DNA from: Streptomyces sp. NBC_00078 | GTDB taxonomy: Bacteria; Actinomycetota; Actinomycetes; Streptomycetales; Streptomycetaceae | Direction of reading: 5' to 3' | Assembly (NCBI RefSeq): GCF_026343335.1 | Contig: NZ_JAPELX010000001.1 | Coordinates: 8,866,001-8,930,000 of the forward strand | Length of the DNA stretch: 64,000 nt | Shown: one piece after another, positions 52,557 through 60,047 of the stretch | Layout: each line of letters starts with the position of its first letter | Position numbering within the stretch: position 1 is the stretch's first letter | Notes under the pieces: model-generated | The model's database searches: none | What the model saw: only the letters and a program-made list of their open reading frames with translations | Told to the model about the DNA's origin: nothing | Translations under genes and position numbers: made by a program

Positions 52557-52700
52557 CTAACAAGGCGCTGGCCGCCGTCCGAGCACCGGTCGAGCCCGGC
52601 TTCGCGCAGCTGAAGAACGGGCGCGTGCTCGGCACGGTACGTCCCGACCCGATGTGGGCGACCGCCATGGTTTGGGCCCTGATGGTCCTGACGAACCGTG
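52557..52700 (+). pseudogene. DDE transposase C-terminal fragment
   Basis: The plus frame reads NKALAAVRAPVEPGFAQLKN, GRVLGTVRPDPMWATAMVWA and LMVLTNRA. This is the conserved VRAPVEHGFAHLKNWRVL...VRALLVLTNRE ending of IS5-type transposases, in which the Glu of VE is catalytic. Only the last 48 residues remain. Confidence 0.65.
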
Positions 52701-53007
52701 CCGGGCCGCCAGGAAGATCACGACCTGTCTCGTGTTCTTCGAGAGGACCCCCTGCTGCGCCCCACCCGCGTCGTCCTGCCTGTCGGCGACGCCCTGGCGG
52801 CCCTGCCCGTGGGGGACATCGGTTGGCCGTGAAACGGTGCACCACTGCTGCGGGTCAACCTCGCGGGCGAGGCTCAAGGACATGCCGCACACGGCGTGGA
52901 TTCGGCGCAGCGACATCGGATGTATCAACCGGCACCGCGGTCGGCCGCGAACAACTCCAGGACCTCCGCCACTCGGCCGCCTGTCCGTGAAGACGCCGTG
53001 TCCGTCG
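52701..53007. other. Junction region with gene scraps and an orphan operator
   Basis: No intact gene. A minus frame ending at about 52926 (GRVAEVLELFAADRGAG) may be a scrap of lutB/lutC but is not secure. The operator-like motif at 52911-52925 is now next to no start codon. Confidence 0.45.
52911..52925. promoter_or_regulatory. Orphan copy of the GntR operator
   Basis: CGACATCGGATGTAT matches the consensus ATACATCGGATGTAT at 13 of 15 positions, core ACATCGGATGTAT perfect. No gene starts near it. It probably marks a promoter whose gene has been lost in the rearrangement next to the IS110 element. Confidence 0.55.
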
Positions 53008-53103
53008 CTACGGGGCACCAGGCCGGGTGTCGGCGAGCGCGGCGCGCGCCGCCTCGGGGAAGGCAAGGGTGCCGAGCCATACGACGTTGTCGGCGCCGCT
53101 CAC
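53008..53103 (-). pseudogene. lutB: lutB start fragment, truncated after 31 codons
   Basis: A GTG overlapping the lutA stop (GTGA) opens a 31-residue frame, VSGADNVVWLGTLAFPEAAR then AALADTRPGAP, which matches the start of the Fe-S lactate-oxidation protein LutB (FLG-x-P-A-F-P-x-A-A). The remaining 440 or so residues are absent and a stop follows. So the lactate oxidase complex cannot form from this locus. Confidence 0.6.
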
Positions 53104-53838
53104 AATACGTTCCCTTCCTTGGAGGCCAGGATCTCGGCCAGGTGCATCGTGCCGACACCGGTACGCAGCCGGGACAGGCCGCCGCCGATGTGCGTCAGGC
53201 AGGAGTTGTCGCCCGCGCACAGGAACTCTGCGCCGGTGTCCTGCACATGGCGCATCTTCTCGGCCAGCATGGCGTTCGACACGTCGGAGTTCTTCAGGGC
53301 GAAGGTGCCGCCGAAGCCGCAGCAGGACTCCGCGTCGGGCAGCTCGACGAGGTCGATGCCCTTCACGGCGCGCAGCAGCCTGAGCGGCCGGTCGCCCACC
53401 CGGAGCATGCGCAGCGAGTGGCAGGTCGGGTGATAGGTGACCCGGTGGGGGAAGTAGGCGCCGACGTCCGTGACGCCGAGGACGTCTACGAGGAGTTCCG
53501 ACAGCTCGTACACGGTCGGGACCACGTGCTCGACCGCCTCGGTGAGGGCGGCGTCCCCGTACTGCGGGGCCACAACTCGGTGGTGGTCACGCACCATGCC
53601 CGCGCAGAACCCGGAGGGGGCGACGACGGCGTCGTAGCCGGCGAAGACCTCGGCGAAGCGGCGCACCATGGGCAAGGTCTCGGGTCGGTAGCCGGTGTTG
53701 AAGTGCATCTGGCCGCAGCAGGTCTGATCCTGGGGGAACTCCACGGTGTGGCCCAGGCGTTCCAGCAGTTCGGTCACCGCGACCGGTGCTGGGAAACATC
53801 ATGTCGTTGAAGCAGGTGATGAAGAGGGCTATGCGCAT
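53100..53838 (-). pseudogene. lutA: lutA, L-lactate utilisation Fe-S subunit, frameshifted
   Basis: The gene starts MRIALFITCFNDMMFPSTG (ATG 53838) and continues one base out of frame from about 53777 as TELLERLGHTVEFPQDQTCC, then GQMHFNTGY. Intact LutA features follow: two CCG motifs (QDQTCCGQMH and AESCCGFGGTFALKNSDVSN), TYHPTCHSLRMLRV, and EFLCAGDNSCLTHIGGG. LutA with LutB and LutC oxidises L-lactate to pyruvate, the expected last step after fucose breakdown. The frameshift near the start and loss of lutB suggest decay; a single sequencing error cannot be excluded for the frameshift alone. Confidence 0.75.
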
Positions 53839-54002
53839 GGGGTTTCCTGGGACGGGTCTGGGGGCGCGGGGGCATCCGAGGGGCGAGCTCGCCGGATGCG
53901 ACGGGCGGCCTGCCGGGTGAGTTCCTCGGACACATCGCGGTGCGCGGCTTCGTACTCCGCGATGCGGTCGGCGCGGATCCTGGTGTCCAGGGCGACCCTC
54001 AT
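53829..54002 (-). pseudogene. L-fucose/L-rhamnose mutarotase, truncated
   Basis: MRVALDTRIRADRIAEYEAA then HRDVSEELT matches the N-terminus of the RhaM/FucM mutarotase family (about 100-110 residues), which interconverts sugar anomers. After about residue 31 the sequence turns into an Arg/Pro-rich tail that ends at codon 57. The stop lies inside the beginning of lutA (ATGCGCATAG), so operon coupling is kept. An internal deletion of roughly 150 bases is the simplest explanation. Likely inactive, since the catalytic Tyr/Trp region is gone. Confidence 0.6.
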
Positions 54003-54051
54003 GACGGCTCCCTCGACGGCATGGCTGCCGCGATCAGTGCGGCTTGCCCGG

Positions 54052-55047
54052 TCAACGTGGCTGAGGGACGGGGGTGCCCTGGTCCAGCAGACCCTCGGCG
54101 CGCAGCTCGTCCCACAGGGCGTGCGGGATGGGGCGTCGCAGCTGTTCCACCGTGTCGCGCACCTCCTGCGGCGACCGCGCGCCGGTCAGGACGCTCGCGA
54201 CCGCGGGATGGCCGAACGGGAAGCGCAGCGCGGCGGCGTGCAGGGGCACGCCGTGGCGTTCGGAGACCGCCAGCAGCCGCAGTGCCCGGTCGAGCACCGG
54301 CTGCGGAGCGGGTGCGTAGTCGTAGGCGGCGCCGGGCCGGGGCGCGATGAGCAGTCCCGAGTTGAACACCCCGCCGATGACGACGCTACGGCCGCGTGCG
54401 GCTGCCTCCGGGAGCAGTTCGGTGAGCCCGTCCTGTTCGAGGAGGGTGTAGCGGCCGGCCAGCAGCACCACATCGATGTCGGTCTCGCGTACGAACCGGG
54501 CGGGCAGCGCCGACTGGTTCATCCCGACGCCGATCGCCCCGATCACGCCTTCGCCGCGTAGCCGCTCCAGCGCCGGGTACGCCTCGCTCAGTGCCTGCTC
54601 GGCGTGATCGTCCGGATCGTGCAGGAGAGCCACGTCGACGCGGTCGACGCCGAGACGCTCCAGGCTCGCCTCCAAGGAGCGCAGCACCCCGTCGGCACTG
54701 AAGTCCCAGACCCGGCGGTGGGTGGCCGAGACGGCGAAACCATGGGCGAGGTCGTCACGGGCGTCGCCGCCCTCCGGGTCCGGCACGAGGAGCCGGCCCA
54801 CCTTGGTGGAGAGGGTGTAGGCGTCGCGGGGGCGGTGGCGGAGCGCCGCGCCGAGCCGCCGTTCCGACAGGCCGAGACCGTAGTGGGGTGCGGTGTCGAA
54901 CGTGCGGATGCCGGCGTCCCAGGCCGCGTCCACCGTGGCATGGGCGGTCTCGTGGGCGACCGGGTGGTAGAGGTTGCCGAGGGCGGCACAGCCCAGCGCC
55001 AGCTCCGAGACCGGTATCGCGCTGCCGCCCAGCCCGACGGTCCTCAC
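54052..55047 (-). CDS. Aldo/keto reductase, likely L-fucose dehydrogenase
   Basis: A 331-residue TIM-barrel oxidoreductase expected to oxidise L-fucose to L-fucono-lactone with NAD(P). It begins MRTVGLGGSAIPVSELALGC (GTG overlapping the SDR stop). AKR marks are WDAGIRTFDTAPHYGLGLSE (Asp and Tyr of the tetrad), LSTKVGRLLVPDPEGG (Lys), DRVDVALLHDPDDH (His), and GAIGVGMNQSALPARF. It resembles the bacterial L-fucose dehydrogenase / D-threo-aldose 1-dehydrogenase branch. Third in the catabolic operon; a mutarotase remnant follows 49 bases later. The specificity is inferred from the neighbours. Confidence 0.87.
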   Translation of the reverse strand: MRTVGLGGSAIPVSELALGCAALGNLYHPVAHETAHATVDAAWDAGIRTFDTAPHYGLGLSERRLGAALRHRPRDAYTLSTKVGRLLVPDPEGGDARDDLAHGFAVSATHRRVWDFSADGVLRSLEASLERLGVDRVDVALLHDPDDHAEQALSEAYPALERLRGEGVIGAIGVGMNQSALPARFVRETDIDVVLLAGRYTLLEQDGLTELLPEAAARGRSVVIGGVFNSGLLIAPRPGAAYDYAPAPQPVLDRALRLLAVSERHGVPLHAAALRFPFGHPAVASVLTGARSPQEVRDTVEQLRRPIPHALWDELRAEGLLDQGTPVPQPR

Positions 55048-55802
55048 GACCGGTCCGCCGGGCGCAGCCGCAACCCCTGCATACCGCCGTCCACCGCGAG
55101 CGCGGTGCCGGTGACGGACGCCGCGGCCGGGCTCGCCAGGTAGACGATGGCCGCGGCGACCTCGTCCGCGGTGACCAGGCGCCCCATGGGCTGCCGGGCG
55201 TCGAGGGCGGCGCGTTCGGCGTCGGGGTCGTCCGCGGCGGCGAGGAGCCGGGAGACCCACGGCGTGTCGGCGGTGCCCGGGTTGACACAGTTGACGCGGA
55301 TGCCCTCGCGTACGTGGTCCGCTGCCATGGCGAGGGTCAGGGAGAGAACGGCTCCCTTGCTGGCGCAGTACAGGGCGCGCTGCGGGAGGCCCGCCGTGGC
55401 ACCGATGGAGCAGGTGTTGACGACCGCCGCGTGGGACGAGCGCCGCAGATGGGGCAGGGCGGCCCGGGTGACGCGCACGATGCCGAGGACGTTGACGTCC
55501 AGGACCCGGTGCCAGTCTTCGTCGGGGTTGTCCTCGATGGTGCCGATGGCGCCGATGCCCGCGTTGTTGACGAGGATGTCCAGGCCCCCGAGCCGCTCTG
55601 CGGCCTGTTCCACGGCAGCGCGCACCGAGGTGTCGTCCGTGACGTCGGCCCGGAGGCCGAGCAGCGGTTCGCGGACGGCGTCCGGATCGAGGTCGAGCAC
55701 GGCCACCGCCGCGCCCCGCCCCGCCAGCGCGCGGGCCGTGGCGAGCCCGATGCCGGAAGCACCTCCCGTGACGACGGCTCTGAGTCCTGACAGATCGGTC
55801 AT
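55044..55802 (-). CDS. SDR oxidoreductase, likely 2-keto-3-deoxy-L-fuconate dehydrogenase
   Basis: A 252-residue classical SDR. The nucleotide motif is VVTGGASGIGLATARALAGR near residue 10, NNAGIGAIG near 80 gives the NAG segment, and the catalytic Ser and Tyr/Lys are in CSIGATAGLPQRALYCASKG (Y-C-A-S-K). GTADTPWVSRLLAA and VTGTALAVDGG finish the family. In the pathway it would oxidise 2-keto-3-deoxy-L-fuconate to the 2,4-diketo acid with NAD. Its ATG overlaps the dehydratase stop (ATGA). The precise substrate rests on gene order. Confidence 0.88.
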   Translation of the reverse strand: MTDLSGLRAVVTGGASGIGLATARALAGRGAAVAVLDLDPDAVREPLLGLRADVTDDTSVRAAVEQAAERLGGLDILVNNAGIGAIGTIEDNPDEDWHRVLDVNVLGIVRVTRAALPHLRRSSHAAVVNTCSIGATAGLPQRALYCASKGAVLSLTLAMAADHVREGIRVNCVNPGTADTPWVSRLLAAADDPDAERAALDARQPMGRLVTADEVAAAIVYLASPAAASVTGTALAVDGGMQGLRLRPADRS

Positions 55803-57154
55803 GCCGCCCCTCCCTGGACAGCGCGGTCGTTCACCCAGAACGTGCCGTCCGGGTAGGTGTACTCGGCGATGGACTCCGCCCGCATGGCGGCGGAGAACCC
55901 GGGGGTGAGCGGCGCGGTGTAGTGGCCGTCGCGCATCACGACGGGCGCGGTGAAGTGGTCGTGGAGGTGGTCGACGAACTCGATGACGCGGTTCTCGGTT
56001 GTGCCGGACAGCGTCAGGTAGTCGAACATCGACAGGTGCTGCACCAGCTCGCACAGGCCCACGCCGCCGGCGTGCGGGCACACCGGCACGCCGAACTTGG
56101 CCGCCAGGAGCAGGATCGCGAGGTTCTCGTTGACGCCCCCGACGCGGGCCGCGTCGATCTGGAGGACGTCGAGGGCGTCGGCCTGGAGGAGTTGCTTGAA
56201 GACGATGCGGTTCTGCACGTGTTCACCGGTGGCCACCTTCACGGGGCCGATCGCCCGCCGTACGGTCGCGTGTCCGAGGATGTCGTCCGGGCTGGTCGGC
56301 TCCTCGATCCAGTACGGGTCGAACTCGGTGAGCGCCTTCGTCCACTCGATGGCCTCGTCCACGTTCCAGCGCTGGTTGGCGTCGATGGCGATGCGGATGC
56401 GGTCGCCGACGGCCGCTCGGGCGGTGCGCATCCGCCGGATGTCGTCGTTCAGGTCGGCGCCGACCTTGAGCTTGATCTGGGTGAAGCCGTCGGCGACGGC
56501 CTGCTTCGCGAGCCGGGTGAGTTTCTCGTCGGAGTAGCCGAGCCAGCCGGGGGATGTCGTGTAGCCGGGGTAGCCGCGCTCCAGCAGGACCGCCTCTCGC
56601 TCGGCGAGGCCCGTCCGGCCGTCGCGCAGGAGGGTGAGGGCGTCCTCGGGGGTGAGGGCGTCGGCGATGTAGCGGAAGTCGACCTGGGAGACCAGCCATT
56701 CGGGGTCGGCGTGGGCGAGCAGCTGCCAGAGCGGCTTGTCCTCGCGCTTGGCTGCGAGATCCCACACGGCGTTGACCACCGCGCCGATCGCCATGTGCAT
56801 CACGCCCTTCTCGGGGCCGAGCCAGCGTAGTTGGCTGTCGCCGATCAGGTCGCGGCTGATTGAGCCGGGGTCGGCACACAGTTCCCGGACGTCACGGCCC
56901 ACGAGATGGGGCCGCAGCGCCTCGATCGCGGCGACCTGGACGTCGTTGCCGCGGCCGATGGTGAAGGTGAAGCCATGGCCTTCGTGTCCGTCTCCGGCGT
57001 CGGTGCGCAGCACGACGTAGGCGGCGGAGTAGTCGGGATCCGGGTTCATCGCGTCGGAGCCGTCCAGTTCCCGCGAGGTGGGGAAGCGGATGTCGTAGGT
57101 GTCGACGGCGGTGATCCGTACGGGTGTCGCAGTCAAGGGGGTGCTGCCTTTCAC
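55799..57154 (-). CDS. L-fuconate dehydratase (enolase superfamily)
   Basis: A 451-residue enzyme that removes water from L-fuconate to give 2-keto-3-deoxy-L-fuconate. Enolase-superfamily marks: the base Lys pair in FTQIKLKVGADLNDDIRRM near 225, metal ligands in IAIDANQRWNVDEAIEWTKA near 255, WIEEPTSPDDILGH near 280 and KVATGEHVQNRIVFKQLLQA near 310, and the His in CPHAGGVGLCELVQHLSMFD near 365. Length and the long N-terminal capping region (TSRELDGSDAMNPDPDYSAA) fit fuconate dehydratases. The GTG start overlaps the hydrolase stop; a TTG a few codons later is possible. Confidence 0.93.
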   Translation of the reverse strand: MKGSTPLTATPVRITAVDTYDIRFPTSRELDGSDAMNPDPDYSAAYVVLRTDAGDGHEGHGFTFTIGRGNDVQVAAIEALRPHLVGRDVRELCADPGSISRDLIGDSQLRWLGPEKGVMHMAIGAVVNAVWDLAAKREDKPLWQLLAHADPEWLVSQVDFRYIADALTPEDALTLLRDGRTGLAEREAVLLERGYPGYTTSPGWLGYSDEKLTRLAKQAVADGFTQIKLKVGADLNDDIRRMRTARAAVGDRIRIAIDANQRWNVDEAIEWTKALTEFDPYWIEEPTSPDDILGHATVRRAIGPVKVATGEHVQNRIVFKQLLQADALDVLQIDAARVGGVNENLAILLLAAKFGVPVCPHAGGVGLCELVQHLSMFDYLTLSGTTENRVIEFVDHLHDHFTAPVVMRDGHYTAPLTPGFSAAMRAESIAEYTYPDGTFWVNDRAVQGGAA

Positions 57155-58002
57155 GCTTGGGCGAAGGTCTGGCGCTGCAGGCCGAGGCCGTCGACGGAGA
57201 GCTCGACGGTGTCGCCGGGGCGCAGGAAGGGAGTGCCGGGGAGGCCGAGGGCCACGCCCGCGGGCGTACCGGTGTTGATCACGTCACCGGGCTCCAGGAC
57301 CATGTACTGGCTCAGGTACGACACGATGTGGTCGACCGGGAAGACCATGTCGCTCGTGTGGCCGTCCTGCCGCTTCACGCCGTTGACGCTCAGGTGCAGG
57401 CCGAGGTTCTGCGGGTCGCCGACCTCGTCGGCGGTCACCAGCCAGGGTCCGAGCGGGTTGAAGGTCTCGCAGGATTTGCCCAGGTCCCACTGCGGCGAGT
57501 ACTCCAGCTGGAATTCCCGCTCCGAGACGTCATGGCTGATCGCATAGCCCGCGATCACGGCCCGCGCGGCTTCCGGACCGTCGAGGTAGCGGGCCCGGCG
57601 ACCGATGACGACCGCCAGCTCGACCTCCCAGTCGGTCTTCACGGAGCCGCGGGGGATCAGCACCTCGTCGTACGGTCCGACCACCGTGCCCGGGTCCTTC
57701 ATGAACACCACCGGCCGCGCGGGGATCGCCGCGCCCGTCTCGGCGGCGTGGTCGCGGTAGTTGAGACCGACGCAGATGACCTTGCCGGGGCGCGTGACGG
57801 GCGCGCCCACCCGCAGGCCGTCCTGTTCGAGCTCGGGCAGTTCTCCGGCAGCGACGGCCGCACGGGCCCGGTCGACTCCCCCGGAGGCGAGGAAAACGCC
57901 GTCGATGTCCGGAGTCACGGAGGACAGGTCCAGCAGCCGGCCGTCGTCAGTGCGGACGGCAGGCCGCTCCTCGCCGGGCGCGCCGACTCGTAGCAGTTTC
58001 AC
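57151..58002 (-). CDS. FAH-family hydrolase, likely 2,4-diketo-3-deoxy-L-fuconate hydrolase
   Basis: A 283-residue fumarylacetoacetase-fold enzyme that would split the diketo acid into pyruvate and L-lactate. It starts MKLLRVGAPGEERPAVRTDD at a GTG with AAGGGAG nine bases upstream; the frame stays open to 58164, but that extension lies over operator motifs and is not protein-like. FAH marks are KVICVGLNYRDHAAETGAAI, RPVVFMKDPGTVVGPYDEVL, KTDWEVELAVVIGRRARYLD (metal Glu/Asp), AISHDVSEREFQ, and VINTGTPAGVALGL. First gene of the catabolic operon. Confidence 0.9.
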   Translation of the reverse strand: MKLLRVGAPGEERPAVRTDDGRLLDLSSVTPDIDGVFLASGGVDRARAAVAAGELPELEQDGLRVGAPVTRPGKVICVGLNYRDHAAETGAAIPARPVVFMKDPGTVVGPYDEVLIPRGSVKTDWEVELAVVIGRRARYLDGPEAARAVIAGYAISHDVSEREFQLEYSPQWDLGKSCETFNPLGPWLVTADEVGDPQNLGLHLSVNGVKRQDGHTSDMVFPVDHIVSYLSQYMVLEPGDVINTGTPAGVALGLPGTPFLRPGDTVELSVDGLGLQRQTFAQA

Positions 58003-58114
58003 TGGGTGAGCTCCCTTGCCATGCGGGATTCGTCTGGGGGTGGTCGGCCTTGGAGCCGGAGCCGCCTGTGTGTGATGGACCGGCCCGTTCCGGCTCTCGC
58101 GCATCCACCTTGAC

Positions 58115-58129
58115 AGCCATCGGATGTAT
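58115..58129. promoter_or_regulatory. Putative GntR operator 4 (catabolic operon promoter)
   Basis: AGCCATCGGATGTAT matches the consensus at 13 of 15 positions, 113 bases upstream of the hydrolase start codon. Confidence 0.6.
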
Positions 58130-58173
58130 GGCTGCACAGTGACCATAGATGCGGAGATCCGCACCTGACAAGA

Positions 58174-58188
58174 ATTCCTCGGATGTAT
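58174..58188. promoter_or_regulatory. Putative GntR operator 5 (catabolic operon promoter)
   Basis: ATTCCTCGGATGTAT matches the consensus at 13 of 15 positions and lies 59 bases from operator 4, so two dimers could bind on nearly the same DNA face pattern or loop. Confidence 0.6.
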
Positions 58189-58862
58189 TTCCTCGGCTTG
58201 GTCGGTCGAGCGCTCACGTGGCCAGATCTCCTGAGGTCAAGCATGGCCACGGAGCCGATACGCGCCACGCCATCCGATGAATCCAGAATAAGGCCAGAGG
58301 GCGTTCCGCCCCTGATGGAACCGTGGCCAGCGGGCATGCCACCGGCTCCTCCGGCTGACACGCCCCCCTTGAGGCGCCCCCGCCTGCCTCGCCCCCACCG
58401 GCTCAGACCGCCACGTTGCCGAATCGTGAGGTGCCACAGCGCATCGCCCGTCCTGTACGGAGGCCACGAATGTGCAGCTCACCAGGGGTCAGCGTGACCT
58501 GACGAGGCCGGAGAGGCGACTTCCTCGGCCCGGAAACCCATGTTCCGTAAATCTCTGGCGGCGAACTCTTGTCAACCTCGGCAACGTCGTCGTAACGTCC
58601 TCAACGCCCCGAGAAACATCGGAGGAATAGTCGCATCGCCCCGTGCGGCTGTTCGGCTCGCATCCGTGCGCCGCTCGCCTTCGCATCCTCGGTCCCCCTG
58701 ACTCACGCTCACCTCCGACCCAGCTGGGCATGATCCGCGCTCTTCGGCTCCGGATCGGCACCTTCCATCCGGCGCGACCTCGCCCGTCCCCCGCAGGCAG
58801 GTTCGTGCCCTCCCACCCTCGCCCTGCGGCCCTGTGCCCCTGGCTAAGGAGAGAACACGGCC
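58189..58862. other. Divergent intergenic region between catabolic and transporter operons
   Basis: No credible gene. Besides operators 4, 5 and 6, a weaker motif CGCCATCCGATGAAT lies at 58266-58280 (core CATCCGATG exact, 11 of 15 overall). Both promoters must be here. The transporter start has GGAGAG about ten bases upstream. Confidence 0.55.
58614..58628. promoter_or_regulatory. Putative GntR operator 6 (transporter operon promoter)
   Basis: AAACATCGGAGGAAT matches the consensus at 12 of 15 positions, 235 bases before the binding-protein start codon. Confidence 0.5.
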
Positions 58863-59912
58863 ATGAAGCTCGCTCGCATCCGCTCCACCGCTGCAGCCGC
58901 CACCACCGTTCTCGCGGTACTGGCCCTCGCCACCGCATGCAACCGCGAAAGCACCGCCGCGGCCTCCTCGGGCGGCGGCAAGCCCGCCATCGGTATCGAC
59001 TTGCCGCGCTCCGACTCCGACTTCTGGAACTCCTACGCGCAGTACATCGACAAGGACGTCAAGTCCGACGGCATCAGGGCGCTGCCGGTCAGCAACTCCC
59101 AGAACGACGTCACCAAGCTCGTCGCCAACGTGCAGGTGTTCCAGAACACTGGCGCCAAGGCCGTCGTCATGGCCCCGCAGGACACCGGTGCCATCACCTC
59201 CACGCTCGGCACCCTCGCGGCGAAGAAGATCTCCGTGGTCAGCGTCGACACCCGGCCCGACAAGGGTGAGGTCTACATGGTGGTGCGCGCCGACAACAGG
59301 GCGTACGGCACCAAGGCCTGCGAGTTCCTCGGCAAGCAGCTGAACGGCAAGGGCAAGGTCGCCGAGCTCCAGGGAGCGCTGGACTCCATCAACGGACGTG
59401 ACCGCTCCGAGGCGTTCGCCGCCTGCATGAAGGAGAAGTTCCCGAAGATCAAGGTCTTCGAGCTGCCCACCGACTGGAAGGGCGATGTCGCCTCAGCCAA
59501 GCTGCAGAGCCTGCTCGCCCAGCACCCGGACCTGAACGGCATCTACATGCAGGCGGGCGGCGTCTTCCTGCAGCCGACCCTGGCCCTGCTGGAGCAGAAG
59601 GGCCTGCTCAAGCCTGCCGGGCAGAAGGGCCACATCAGCATCGTCTCCAACGACGGCATCCCGCAGGAGTTCGACGCCATCCGCAAGGGCCAGATCGACG
59701 CCACCATCTCCCAGCCCGCCGACCTCTACGCCAAGTACGCGCTGTACTACGCCCAGGCCGCAGCCGAGGGCAAGACCTTCAAGCCGGGCAAGACCGACCA
59801 CGACTCCACCATCATCAAGCTGCCCAACGGCCTGGAGGACCAACTGCCCGCGCCCCTGGTCACCAAGGACACCGTCGACGACAAGACCCTGTGGGGCAAC
59901 AACGTCGGCTGA
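58863..59912 (+). CDS. Sugar ABC transporter substrate-binding lipoprotein
   Basis: A 349-residue exported lipoprotein of the ribose-binding type (Peripla_BP_4). The lipobox LATAC places the modified Cys at residue 26, preceded by a hydrophobic signal. Mature features are AIGIDLPRSDSDFWNSYAQY, KAVVMAPQDTGAITSTLGTL, VSVDTRPDKGEVYMVVRADN and KVAELQGALDSINGRDRSEA, typical sugar contacts. L-fucose (or a fucose-containing sugar) is the likely ligand because the gene diverges from the fucose operon. First of a four-gene operon with ATPase, permease and GntR regulator. Confidence 0.92.
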   Translation: MKLARIRSTAAAATTVLAVLALATACNRESTAAASSGGGKPAIGIDLPRSDSDFWNSYAQYIDKDVKSDGIRALPVSNSQNDVTKLVANVQVFQNTGAKAVVMAPQDTGAITSTLGTLAAKKISVVSVDTRPDKGEVYMVVRADNRAYGTKACEFLGKQLNGKGKVAELQGALDSINGRDRSEAFAACMKEKFPKIKVFELPTDWKGDVASAKLQSLLAQHPDLNGIYMQAGGVFLQPTLALLEQKGLLKPAGQKGHISIVSNDGIPQEFDAIRKGQIDATISQPADLYAKYALYYAQAAAEGKTFKPGKTDHDSTIIKLPNGLEDQLPAPLVTKDTVDDKTLWGNNVG

Positions 59913-59940
59913 CGACCGACAGCGACCGCCCGCCGCGTCG

Positions 59941-59958
59941 GGGAAACGGAGGTTTCCC
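59941..59958 (+). promoter_or_regulatory. Intercistronic stem-loop after the binding-protein gene
   Basis: GGGAAAC (59941-59947) and GTTTCCC (59952-59958) form a perfect 7-bp stem with loop GGAG, 29 bases after the stop. Such a hairpin often protects the binding-protein mRNA from 3' decay so that it is made in excess of ATPase and permease. Confidence 0.45.
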
Positions 59959-60047
59959 GTCCCTGATGCGCAGCCCGCCGCACCCCGCCCGGGTGCACAC
60001 CCACGCCCCCTCGGCCCAGCCTCCGCACACGAAGGACGGTATCCACC

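Noticed and set aside
57151..58164. Extended start for the FAH-family hydrolase at 58164
   Set aside because: The extra 54 residues are not protein-like, cross an operator motif, and the GTG at 58002 has a good ribosome site and family-like start.
58266..58280. Weak copy of the GntR motif (CGCCATCCGATGAAT)
   Set aside because: Only 11 of 15 matches; the core is exact, so it is mentioned in the intergenic note but not called as an operator.
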